64,000 nucleotides of DNA from DATMER01 sp963741305 (GTDB lineage: Bacteria > Acidobacteriota > Thermoanaerobaculia > Multivoradales > UBA5704), in contig CAVUHL010000003.1 of the NCBI GenBank assembly GCA_963741305.1, positions 7,192,001-7,256,000 on the forward strand, read 5' to 3'. The notes beneath the pieces were generated by a model. That model was not told the origin of the DNA and searched no databases. It saw only the letters and a list, made by a program, of their open reading frames with translations. The number at the start of each line of letters is the position of its first letter. The stretch's first letter is position 1. The position numbers and the translations under genes are program-made. This document shows, piece by piece, positions 56,351-63,692 of this stretch.

Positions 56351-57008
56351 GGTCCCGATGTCCATCGGAGCGACCGCCATCGAGATTGCCGCTTTCCCGA
56401 AGCACATTTCCTTCACGTCAAAGTCCATTGCCGCGCGCCGATGCGTGTTGGAGCGTCGGAATGCCCAGTGGAGCTCCGGCGAAACGCTTTTCCTCTCGCC
56501 AATCGGCATTGCCGCCTTCCCGATCGTCATTGGCGCCCGGAAATGCCGATTGGAGCCACGGCAATGGAGATTTGAGCCTCGCCGATGGAGATTGCCGCCT
56601 GCCGACGAGCATTTTCGCCTGCCAACGGGAATTGGAGCGCCGCCGATGGCCATTGGCGAGTCGGCGATGGAGATCGGAGCGTCGCCGATCGGCATTTCCG
56701 GGCGCCGATGGCGATGGGGGAGACGTCATGGAGAAAGCCGAGACGCCGATGAGAATTTTCGGCCGGCAATGGGAATCGGCGGACCAGCCATGGGCATTGC
56801 CGAAGCAGCAAAGAGCATTTCTGAGCGGCAATGGAGAATGCCGAGCCGGCAATGAGTTTGGCGGAGCGCCAATGGCTTGAGGCGAGACGCAAATGCGTAT
56901 TGCCGGGCGTCCAACGCGCATTTGCAGGCGGCAATGGCCATCGGCGAAGTGCCCAATGAGATCGGAGAGGCGGAATGCGGAAAGCCGAGCATCCGATCCG
57001 CTACAGGA
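56351..57008. repeat. Low-complexity array of ATGGNNATTGGCG-like units
   Basis: About 650 bases of diverged units, spaced about 24-30 bases, around GCCGATGGCGATTG and its complement CAATCGGCAT. Reading frames on both strands give pseudo-repeats (PIGIAAFPIVIGARK on plus; PISIADSPMAIGGAP on minus). No ribosome site or known domain fits. It ends just before the promoter of the CHAT gene and begins exactly at the left direct repeat. Confidence 0.8.
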
Positions 57009-57014
57009 TATAGT
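57009..57014 (+). promoter_or_regulatory. -10-like element before the CHAT gene
   Basis: TATAGT ends 11 bases before the ATG at 57026, at the edge of the array. No ribosome site is seen; a very short leader is predicted. Confidence 0.35.
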
Positions 57015-57025
57015 TAAGCCACCTC

Positions 57026-60000
57026 ATGAGCAGTGAGCTCAACCTCCGCTTTCCGGACGAAGGCCACGTCGAGGTGACCCTCGACGGCGAGGAGTCCGGA
57101 CTTCTGCCGTTTGGGAGTCCGTTCACTCCCGCGGACCGGCGCGACCTGGCCTGGTATCTGGAGATCTACGGCGCGCATTCGCTGGGCGATCCCGACGACC
57201 GCGCCGCCGCCCGTATCGCCTCCCGGCTTCCCGAGGTCGGCGAGGCCCTGTTCGACGCCGTCTTCCACGGCCCGGCCCTGCGCCTCTTCCAGCGGTTCCA
57301 GGACCAGCAGGACGGCGTCCGCCTCCTCACCGTGAGCGCCGAGCATCCGGAGATCCTGGCCATCCCCTGGGAGCTGCTTCGCGATCCGTCCCGCGGCGGC
57401 GTCTATCTCTTTCAAGAGAATTCGCGTATCAGCATCCGCCGCCGGCTGGCGGGCGCCACCGGCGGCCGGCCGCCGTTACGGGTGAAGCCCAAGGAGCGCC
57501 TCCACCTGCTTTTCGTGATCAGCCGGCCGGAAGGCGCGGGCTTTCTCGACCCGCGCGCGGACGCCGGGGCTGTGCTCGACGCCATCGAAACGCATGCGCC
57601 GGGGCGGATCACCTGGGAGATCCTGCGCCCGCCCACGCTCGACTCCCTCGTGGAACGTCTGGAAGATCCCGAAAAGCCCCCGGTGGACGTCCTCCACTTC
57701 GACGGCCATGGCGTCTTCGATCACCGCGGCGGATTGCCGGAAGGGTTCACCCGCGAGCGCCATCGCCGGATCTCCCGGGCCGAGGAGATCCTGCGGGCTC
57801 CCGTGGCCGGCGCGGCGTCCCCTGCCCATACCGGCTATCTGCTGTTCGAGACCGATGACGGAGAGGTCGACTTTGTCGCCGCTCACCGGCTGGGGGAAAA
57901 CCTCAACCGGCACAAGGTGGCCCTGGTCGTGCTCTCGGCCTGCCAGTCCGCGGCCCTTTCCGAAGATGCCGAAGCCGGCGGGAGCAGCGCAGGCGATCGG
58001 GCCGAGCACGCCATGGGAAGCGTCGCCGCCCGGCTCACCGCCGCCGGCCTGCCGGCGGTGCTGGCGATGACTCACTCCGTGCTGGTCGCTACCACCCGGG
58101 CGCTTTTCGGCGAGCTCTACAAAGACTTGGCGCGCCATCGCGGCGTCGGCGAAGCGCTCGACAATGCCCGGCGTTATCTCCTCAACCATCCGGAGAAGTA
58201 CGAGGTCCAGCGCGGCCCCGACCGGGTGTGGCTGAGCCTCCAGGACTGGTTCGTGCCGGCCCTCTACCAGAGCGGCGAGGACCTGCCGCTGCTGCGCCGG
58301 CTGAAAACCGCTCCGCCTGCGCCCGAACCCTTTCTCACCAATCTTCCCGCGGCGCCGGAAGCCGGTTTCTACGGCCGCCGGCGGGAGCTGTGGCAGATCG
58401 AGACCTGGCTGGCCGGCCCTACCCGGCGCCTCACGCTCACCGGTTTCGGCGGGCAGGGCAAGACCGCCCTCGCTCAAGAGGCTGGGCACTGGCTGCTGCG
58501 CACCGGGATGTTCCAGGCCGCGGTCTTCGTGGGCTATGCGCGCATCCAAGCCGCCGACGCTCTGGCCGTGGCGGTGAGCGAGATCGGCAGCGTGCTCGGC
58601 ACGAGCCTGCCGGACGCCGAAGCGGCCCACCAGGCGCTGGCCGCCACGCCGACCCTGGTGATTCTGGACAACCTGGAAGCGCTGGCGGAGGAGCCGCTGC
58701 GCGAGCTGCTGGACGCCGCGGCCGTCTGGTCCGCCGCGGGCAGCTCGCGGGTGCTGCTCACCACCCGGCGACCGGACTTCGGACATGCCGCCTACAAGGT
58801 CGAGGGAACGCGGGTCCACCGGCGCATCCAGCTCGAAGGTCTGGGACGGCGCGAAGCGCCGGACGACGCTCTGGAGTGGTTTGGAGAGCTGATGAAGCTC
58901 CCGCCCGCGCCGGTCGTCCCGGCGCCGCGGCGCCAGGAGCTGATCGACCTCTTCGCCCGGGTGAAGTTCCATCCTCTCTCCATCCGGGTGCTCGCCGAGC
59001 AGGCGAAGACCCGCCGCCCGTCCGAGATGGGGGAAAGGCTGGAACGGCTTCTCTCCCGAGGGGCTGGAACGGCGGCGAGCGACGAGACGCTGCCCGAGTT
59101 GGTCGCCTCGCTCCAGCTCTCGCTGGACCGGCTCGATCCCGCGGCGCGGGCCCTGCTGCCACGCCTTGGCGTGTTTCAGGGCGGGGCCTGGGAACCCCTG
59201 ATTTTACAGATCACCGAGATTCCGGAAGCGGACTGGGCCGGGCTGCGCCGGCAGTTGGAAGCCGCGGCGCTCGTGGAGCCGGAGGGCCTGCCGGGAGTCA
59301 CGGTGCCGTTCCTCCGCTTCCACCCGACCCTGGCCCCCATGCTCTGGGCGCAGGTGGATTCCTCTGAACAGGGCCGGTTGAGCCATGCGCACCGGCAGCA
59401 ATACTACGGCCTGGCCAACTACCTTTACCAGGAGGACGCTCGCAACCCGCACCAGGCTCGGGCCATCGCGTACCGGGAACTGCCCAACCTGCTCCACGCT
59501 GTTCAAGCGGCCCTGGCCGAGAGCGATCCCGATGCGGTGGACTTCGCCGACAGCGTGACCCGGTTTCTGTCCATTTTCGGCCTGCCACGGGAGGTCGCGG
59601 CGCTCGCCGCCCGATCTCAGGCCGCGGCTGGAGAGTTGGGCTCACGCTCGTGGTATCTCACTCAGTCGAACCGGGGCGAGCAGTTGCTTGCGGCGGGACA
59701 GGCTCAGGAGGCGGCGGAGGTTTTTCGAGAGGTACTGCGGCACCTGCAGGAGGCACCGAGCTTCGAAAGGGCCTTGACTTTGGGCCGCCTGGGCCGTTGC
59801 TACATCGCCGGCGGCCGGCCCGACCTCGCAGAGCGAGAGTACGAGAATGTCCTCGCCGTGCTGGGCCGCCTGCCGCATTCGGATGCGGTGAAACGCGAGC
59901 GCGGCGTCCGGTTGACCGGTCTGGCCGATGTGCTCGGGCACCAGGGTCGTTATGCCGAGGCGAGGGAGAAGTACGAGGAGGGCCTCGAGATCAAGAAAGA

Positions 60001-60250
60001 TCTCGACGATTTGCGGGGGCAAGGCGTCTCACTCGGTCAGCTTGGCACCCTCGCGATGCGGGAAGGGAATTTGGAGGAAGCGGTGGCACGGTACCAGGAT
60101 GCCCTGATCCTCTTTCAACAGCTTCAAGAGCCCACCCATGAGGCGATCGCCTGGGCATCAGTTGGGCATGGCGTTTCAGGAAGCCTGCCAGTGGGACGAT
60201 GCGGAGCGGCACTACCGCGAAGCGGCGCGCATCGACGAGGGCCTTGGTAG
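57026..60250 (+). CDS. CHAT-NB-ARC-TPR protein (NLR-like), main frame
   Basis: A 1074-residue reading. Residues 1-415 form a CHAT (caspase-like) protease domain with catalytic H228 (LHFDGHGVF) and C306 (VLSACQSAA). Residues about 440-800 form an NB-ARC/STAND ATPase with P-loop GFGGQGKT (K479), Walker B 'TLVILDNLEAL' and a winged-helix end. TPR repeats begin near 850. Such proteins act as switchable sensors in anti-phage or cell-death systems: ligand on the TPRs, ATPase oligomerisation, protease output. The last 30 or so residues are out of frame; the true C-terminus continues in the next entry after a one-base shift at 60153-60155. Confidence 0.9.
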   Translation: MSSELNLRFPDEGHVEVTLDGEESGLLPFGSPFTPADRRDLAWYLEIYGAHSLGDPDDRAAARIASRLPEVGEALFDAVFHGPALRLFQRFQDQQDGVRLLTVSAEHPEILAIPWELLRDPSRGGVYLFQENSRISIRRRLAGATGGRPPLRVKPKERLHLLFVISRPEGAGFLDPRADAGAVLDAIETHAPGRITWEILRPPTLDSLVERLEDPEKPPVDVLHFDGHGVFDHRGGLPEGFTRERHRRISRAEEILRAPVAGAASPAHTGYLLFETDDGEVDFVAAHRLGENLNRHKVALVVLSACQSAALSEDAEAGGSSAGDRAEHAMGSVAARLTAAGLPAVLAMTHSVLVATTRALFGELYKDLARHRGVGEALDNARRYLLNHPEKYEVQRGPDRVWLSLQDWFVPALYQSGEDLPLLRRLKTAPPAPEPFLTNLPAAPEAGFYGRRRELWQIETWLAGPTRRLTLTGFGGQGKTALAQEAGHWLLRTGMFQAAVFVGYARIQAADALAVAVSEIGSVLGTSLPDAEAAHQALAATPTLVILDNLEALAEEPLRELLDAAAVWSAAGSSRVLLTTRRPDFGHAAYKVEGTRVHRRIQLEGLGRREAPDDALEWFGELMKLPPAPVVPAPRRQELIDLFARVKFHPLSIRVLAEQAKTRRPSEMGERLERLLSRGAGTAASDETLPELVASLQLSLDRLDPAARALLPRLGVFQGGAWEPLILQITEIPEADWAGLRRQLEAAALVEPEGLPGVTVPFLRFHPTLAPMLWAQVDSSEQGRLSHAHRQQYYGLANYLYQEDARNPHQARAIAYRELPNLLHAVQAALAESDPDAVDFADSVTRFLSIFGLPREVAALAARSQAAAGELGSRSWYLTQSNRGEQLLAAGQAQEAAEVFREVLRHLQEAPSFERALTLGRLGRCYIAGGRPDLAEREYENVLAVLGRLPHSDAVKRERGVRLTGLADVLGHQGRYAEAREKYEEGLEIKKDLDDLRGQGVSLGQLGTLAMREGNLEEAVARYQDALILFQQLQEPTHEAIAWASVGHGVSGSLPVGRCGAALPRSGAHRRGPW

Positions 60251-60908
60251 GTTGGCAGGCGCTGCGCAGACCTGGAACCAGTTGGCGATCGTGAACGAAG
60301 CAGCAGGGAAACCTGCCGCGGCGGAGACCTGGTACCGGAAGGCGATTGAGACGATGCAGCGAGGCCGCTTCGGAGATCGAGGGGCGAAAGCTTTGGGGAA
60401 TCTTGCGAACCTCCTGAGCTCACAACCTCAGCGACTGGATGAAGCGCGGCAACTGGCCGAGGAAGCGCTGGCGATCAAGAAGAAGCTCGATCCCGGCGCC
60501 TCCGAAATCTGGAAGACCTATTCCATCCTCTCCGGCATTGCCGACCAGCAAGGGCAGCCCGCTCAGGCCCGTGAATACGGCCGCCTCGCCCGGGAAGCCA
60601 AACGCAACTTCGCCGGCACCCGCCATGGGCTGAGGCGCTTTGCTCCCCTGATTCTCGCGGTGCTCGCGGCCTGTGCCGGCCAAGAAGGGGCACGGGAGGC
60701 GGTCTCGCAGTACCAGACTGCCATGCGCGAAACGGGAGAAGATTGGAGCCGTGTTACGGATGCTCTCGACCGCATCCTGGCCGGTGAGCGCGATGCGGAT
60801 GCCCTCTGCGAAAGCCTGGATCCCGACGACTCCATGATCGTGGAAGCCATTCTGGCCGGGATCGAGGACCCTTCGAGCTTTCAGGATCTGATGCCTGCGG
60901 GGGAGTAG
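60138..60908 (+). CDS. C-terminal TPR part of the CHAT-NB-ARC protein (shifted frame)
   Basis: A 256-residue continuation. Joined at 'EAIAW-HQLGMAFQEACQWDDAERHYREAARI', it restores perfect TPR spacing with the main frame if one G of the GGG at 60153-60155 is removed. More TPRs follow ('TWYRKAIETMQRGRFGD', 'ARQLAEEALAIKKKLDPG'). The end is a helical segment and 'DDSMIVEAILAGIEDPSSF'. It is probably not a separate gene: there is no ribosome site at 60138. Undamaged, the protein would have about 1290 residues. Confidence 0.75.
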   Translation: MRRSPGHQLGMAFQEACQWDDAERHYREAARIDEGLGRLAGAAQTWNQLAIVNEAAGKPAAAETWYRKAIETMQRGRFGDRGAKALGNLANLLSSQPQRLDEARQLAEEALAIKKKLDPGASEIWKTYSILSGIADQQGQPAQAREYGRLAREAKRNFAGTRHGLRRFAPLILAVLAACAGQEGAREAVSQYQTAMRETGEDWSRVTDALDRILAGERDADALCESLDPDDSMIVEAILAGIEDPSSFQDLMPAGE

Positions 60909-60938
60909 GGCCGAACCCCCGTTCCCGATGAGAACCCG

Positions 60939-60976
60939 CGAGCTGGCTATCTCGACGCGGCGATGATCTCGCCCCA
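60939..60976. repeat. 38-base direct repeat, right copy
   Basis: Identical to 56313-56350. Here it is the genuine 3' end of the ApbE gene. Confidence 0.9.
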
Positions 60977-61933
60977 ACGGTGGTCCACCTGGAGCGGCGT
61001 CCCGGAACCGCTGCCGAGGAACCAGAGCACCGATGGCTGCGGGCGCAGCGATCCAAGTCTTAACTGCCCTTCGCGCGGCCCGGTGAGGGCCATGGCGATG
61101 GCCAGGGCTTGGGCATCGACCGCCAGATCGGTCACCGCGGACACCCCGACCACCCCCTGCGCCGGAAGCCCCGTGCGCTGGTGGAGGTAGGGAAGCACCG
61201 CCTGGTCCGCGATCTTCATCGGGTTGTCTTCGACCGACAGGACCGCGGCAGCCCGGTCGCGCAGGAGGAAGAGGCCCTCCGCCCGGTCCATGCCCGGGTA
61301 CTCCGGGAGCAAAACCTTCCAGCCGCGCCCGTCCGCGCCCCCGCCGATAGCCCGCTGCACCGCGCCGATCTGCACGAAGGTGTTGCCGACACCTTTCTGG
61401 CGCAGCACCTCGACTGCCCGGTCAACCGCGTGACCTTCCGCAAAGCCGCCCAGGTCGAGCCGTGCCCCGGTGGCAAGCTCGGCCGTGCCCTTGGAGGGAT
61501 TCAGCCGGAGCGTGTCGCACCGGGCGGCCACCTTGGCACGCTCCAGGCGCTCGGAGTCTGGTACCCCGGTGGGGCCGGGCCCCCGCAGGCCCCAGGCCTC
61601 ATAGAGGTCCCGCCCCTGGGGGCCATGGGCCCCTTCCGACCAGTAGCAGAACTCCTGGGCACGGACCAGGAGCGGCATGAGCCGCGAGTCGAGCGGCTGC
61701 GGACCCTGCCCGGCCCCGGCATTCAGGGCCTCAGGCCGGGTGATGCGCTCGATCTCGGCGATTTCGTCGAAGGCGGACTGGATGGCGGCCCGGGCAGCCT
61801 CGCGCGGGAGGTCACGGACCTCGATCTCCGCCGGCTTGCCGAACGCGGTGGCGGCGACGCGGACGGGCCGGATTTCCTGGGAGGACGGCTGGATCTGGAC
61901 TTGGAGAAGCAGCAGCAGACTGAGCGACAACAT
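60947..61933 (-). CDS. ApbE-family FMN transferase-like protein
   Basis: A 328-residue protein of the ApbE fold. 'ATAFGKPAEIEVRDLP' starts the domain, 'RLDLGGFAEGHAVDRAVEVL' is the conserved 'GGIAKGYAVD' block, and 'AVTDLAVDAQALAIAMALTG' matches the 'T.a..ADalaTa' metal-binding block. ApbE attaches FMN to periplasmic flavoproteins; this diverged form may bind flavin only. N-terminus is a hydrophobic export signal (MLSLSLLLLLQVQIQ). TATTAT ends 6 bases before the ATG, suggesting leaderless expression; longer frames upstream run into the MITE-like element. Confidence 0.83.
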   Translation of the reverse strand: MLSLSLLLLLQVQIQPSSQEIRPVRVAATAFGKPAEIEVRDLPREAARAAIQSAFDEIAEIERITRPEALNAGAGQGPQPLDSRLMPLLVRAQEFCYWSEGAHGPQGRDLYEAWGLRGPGPTGVPDSERLERAKVAARCDTLRLNPSKGTAELATGARLDLGGFAEGHAVDRAVEVLRQKGVGNTFVQIGAVQRAIGGGADGRGWKVLLPEYPGMDRAEGLFLLRDRAAAVLSVEDNPMKIADQAVLPYLHQRTGLPAQGVVGVSAVTDLAVDAQALAIAMALTGPREGQLRLGSLRPQPSVLWFLGSGSGTPLQVDHRWGEIIAASR

Positions 61934-61939
61934 GAAGAG

Positions 61940-61945
61940 ATAATA
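61940..61945 (-). promoter_or_regulatory. -10 element of the ApbE gene
   Basis: TATTAT on the minus strand, 6 bases before the ATG at 61933, directly beside the end of the MITE-like element. Confidence 0.4.
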
Positions 61946-61950
61946 CGGCA

Positions 61951-62093
61951 CCTGGGGTTGAAACCCCAGGCTAGAAGGGTGTCGCCTCCTCCGGAGGCGA
62001 GCTTCCGGCAGGGCCTGAAACGAGGCGCAGCCTGCTGCGCCGCCAGCCCCGGAGAGGGGCTGTACTTTTCTAGCCTGGGGTTTCAACCCCAGG
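61951..62093. mobile_element. MITE-like REP element with 26-base perfect inverted ends
   Basis: Left end 61951-61976 starts CCTGGGGTTGAAACCCCAGG; right end 62068-62093 is its exact reverse complement. Inside are two hairpins, CGCCTCC/GGAGGCG and AGCCCC/GGGGCT. No gene is inside. The ends match the CCTGGGGTTGAAACCCCAGG arms of the cluster at 36331-36603, so the element belongs to that family. It lies between the TetR stop and the ApbE promoter. Confidence 0.75.
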
Positions 62094-62103
62094 CTGATCC
62101 AGG

Positions 62104-62757
62104 CTACTTGCCCGGTCCGAAACAATCCAGGACCAACCGGAGGACCTTCCTGAGGTCCGCGGAGTCGTAGTCAGCCGGATACTTCCCGCGGTCGGCGAGG
62201 ATCTGGTCGCGCAGCAGCCCTTCGTACGCGCCGATCAGGGCCGAGCGTACCGCCTGTACGTTGAGGTCCGGCTGGAGCTGGCCGCCGTCGCGCATCTCCG
62301 TAAGGAGCCTGTCCAACGTCGCAACCATCTGCAGGAAGCCATCGGTCAGCACCACCATGGACCCATGCTTGCGGATGCGGCGCCCCTCCAGGAGCATCAG
62401 CGTCCGCAGGTCGATGTCCTTCTCCATGGCGTCGAGGATCAACTCGATGAGGGCGCACAGCTTGTCGTACGGTGTCTCGCACTTCGGCAGCGCTTGCGAC
62501 AGACCCTTGGCGAAGCGCTGCCAGGATTGATCGAAGATCGCGCCGAGGAGCCCCTCCTTGCTGCTGAAGTGCTTGATGAGCTGGGACTCGCTCGTCCCCG
62601 CCATGCGGGCGATCGCCGAGGTGGTGGCGTTCTCGTATCCCTGGGAGGAGAACAGCGCCCGCGCGGAGAGAAGGATGCGGTCGTGAGAGGACAGCTCGAC
62701 CGGCGTGTCGTCCTTCAGCTCACGAATGAAGGGGGAGGGTGTCTTGTTTTCAGCCAT
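62104..62757 (-). CDS. TetR-family transcriptional regulator
   Basis: A 217-residue regulator. The N-terminal helix-turn-helix spans about residues 24-75 ('RILLSARALFSSQGYENATTSA', 'IARMAGTSESQLIKHFSSKEGL'). The helical ligand domain follows without recognisable specificity. Downstream is the MITE-like element and ApbE; no obvious target operon is adjacent. Confidence 0.92.
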   Translation of the reverse strand: MAENKTPSPFIRELKDDTPVELSSHDRILLSARALFSSQGYENATTSAIARMAGTSESQLIKHFSSKEGLLGAIFDQSWQRFAKGLSQALPKCETPYDKLCALIELILDAMEKDIDLRTLMLLEGRRIRKHGSMVVLTDGFLQMVATLDRLLTEMRDGGQLQPDLNVQAVRSALIGAYEGLLRDQILADRGKYPADYDSADLRKVLRLVLDCFGPGK

Positions 62758-62769
62758 GGGCTCGCACTC

Positions 62770-62799
62770 ATAGTAGTACGGCTCCTATCGCCTCGACAA
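62770..62799 (-). promoter_or_regulatory. Promoter of the TetR gene
   Basis: On the minus strand TTGTCG (62799-62794), 18 bases, TACTAT (62775-62770), then 12 bases to the ATG. Confidence 0.4.
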
Positions 62800-62897
62800 G
62801 AAGGTCATGGTAATGTTACGATTGAACTAACACGGTAACCGAAAAAACAGTCCGCGGTGCTTGTGCGCCGCAGGCTTGAAGACTCTAAGCTCCCTCC

Positions 62898-62945
62898 GGG
62901 CTGTTTGGGCAGATCTACTGGCTGAACAGCCCCTCTTTTTTTCTC
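62898..62945 (+). terminator. Rho-independent terminator with no upstream plus-strand gene
   Basis: Stem GGGCTGTT (62898-62905) / AACAGCCC (62925-62932), 19-base loop, followed by CTCTTTTTTT. It reads on the plus strand, where the 140 bases upstream hold no gene, so it may end a small RNA. Confidence 0.5.
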
Positions 62946-62951
62946 TTCCTC

Positions 62952-63668
62952 TCAGAAATTGATGTATTCGAGCTCGGGCTGGAGCACCTGCCCACGCGGG
63001 ACCACCTGGCGCAGCGTGGGGCGCGTGACGCGCAGGACCATGTAGGCGCCGAACACGGCCGCGAACATCCGCATGCGGGCGCGGAAGCCGCTGACGAGGC
63101 CGCGCTTCTTTTCCTTGACCAGGTGCTTGAGGTTGTGCAGGACGGTCGTGGTGATCCGCATTCCGAGCTCGCTGCAGGCCCAGTTGAGCCCGGTCTCGAC
63201 GGCGAACCCTTCGAGGTGGCTCTCGGGTACGGCTTCGAAGACTTCCCGCCGCAGGCAGCGGATGCCGGAGAGCAGCGGTCCGTGGAGGCGCTGGAAGTCG
63301 TTGAGGGCAGGACCCCGGTCCCGCACGCCGACGTTCATGTCCGAGCGCCCGGAGAGCACCGGCTCGATGAGCTGTGTGAGCTGGTCCGTGGTCAGGTTCA
63401 GGATGTCGCCATCCACGAAGGTCAGGATCTCGGCGTCGGTGTGGGCGACCCCCACGGCCATGGCCATCCCCTTGCCCTGGTTCTGGCGCAGGTGGATGGT
63501 GCGGAGCCCGTGCGAGCGGGCGATCTCGACGGTGTCGTCGGTCGAGCCGTCCGAGACTACCAGCACCTCGTGGATGAGGGGGGTGGCCTGAAGGACCTTC
63601 AGGACTTCGGCTATGGTCTCGGCCTCGTTGTAGGCGGGCACGATGGCGGCGATCTTGATTTGCTCCAC
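62952..63668 (-). CDS. Family 2 glycosyltransferase
   Basis: A 238-residue GT-A fold enzyme. 'IAAIVPAYNEAETIAEVL' opens the nucleotide-sugar site, 'VVSDGSTDDTVE' is the conserved DGSxDxT motif, and 'ILTFVDGDILN' supplies the DxD metal site. No membrane helix is evident, so it resembles soluble dolichol-phosphate-mannose synthase-like enzymes. GTG 63668 is chosen because GGGAGGAG lies about 5 bases before it; GTG 63674 and TTG 63683 are alternatives. Confidence 0.9.
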   Translation of the reverse strand: MEQIKIAAIVPAYNEAETIAEVLKVLQATPLIHEVLVVSDGSTDDTVEIARSHGLRTIHLRQNQGKGMAMAVGVAHTDAEILTFVDGDILNLTTDQLTQLIEPVLSGRSDMNVGVRDRGPALNDFQRLHGPLLSGIRCLRREVFEAVPESHLEGFAVETGLNWACSELGMRITTTVLHNLKHLVKEKKRGLVSGFRARMRMFAAVFGAYMVLRVTRPTLRQVVPRGQVLQPELEYINF

Positions 63669-63692
63669 TTCCACTCCTCCCAAATGAGCGTC

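Noticed and set aside
56418..56921. 167-residue minus-strand frame inside the repeat array
   Set aside because: Open only because the array units lack stops; no ribosome site, no known domain, and equally long frames exist on the other strand.
56351..57008. CRISPR array next to a CHAT gene (as in type III-E systems)
   Set aside because: No constant repeat and no effector cas gene; the CHAT protein carries NB-ARC, unlike the type III-E TPR-CHAT partner.
56313..60976. Classical transposon insertion
   Set aside because: The direct repeats are 38 bases, there are no inverted ends beside them, and no transposase or integrase is encoded inside.
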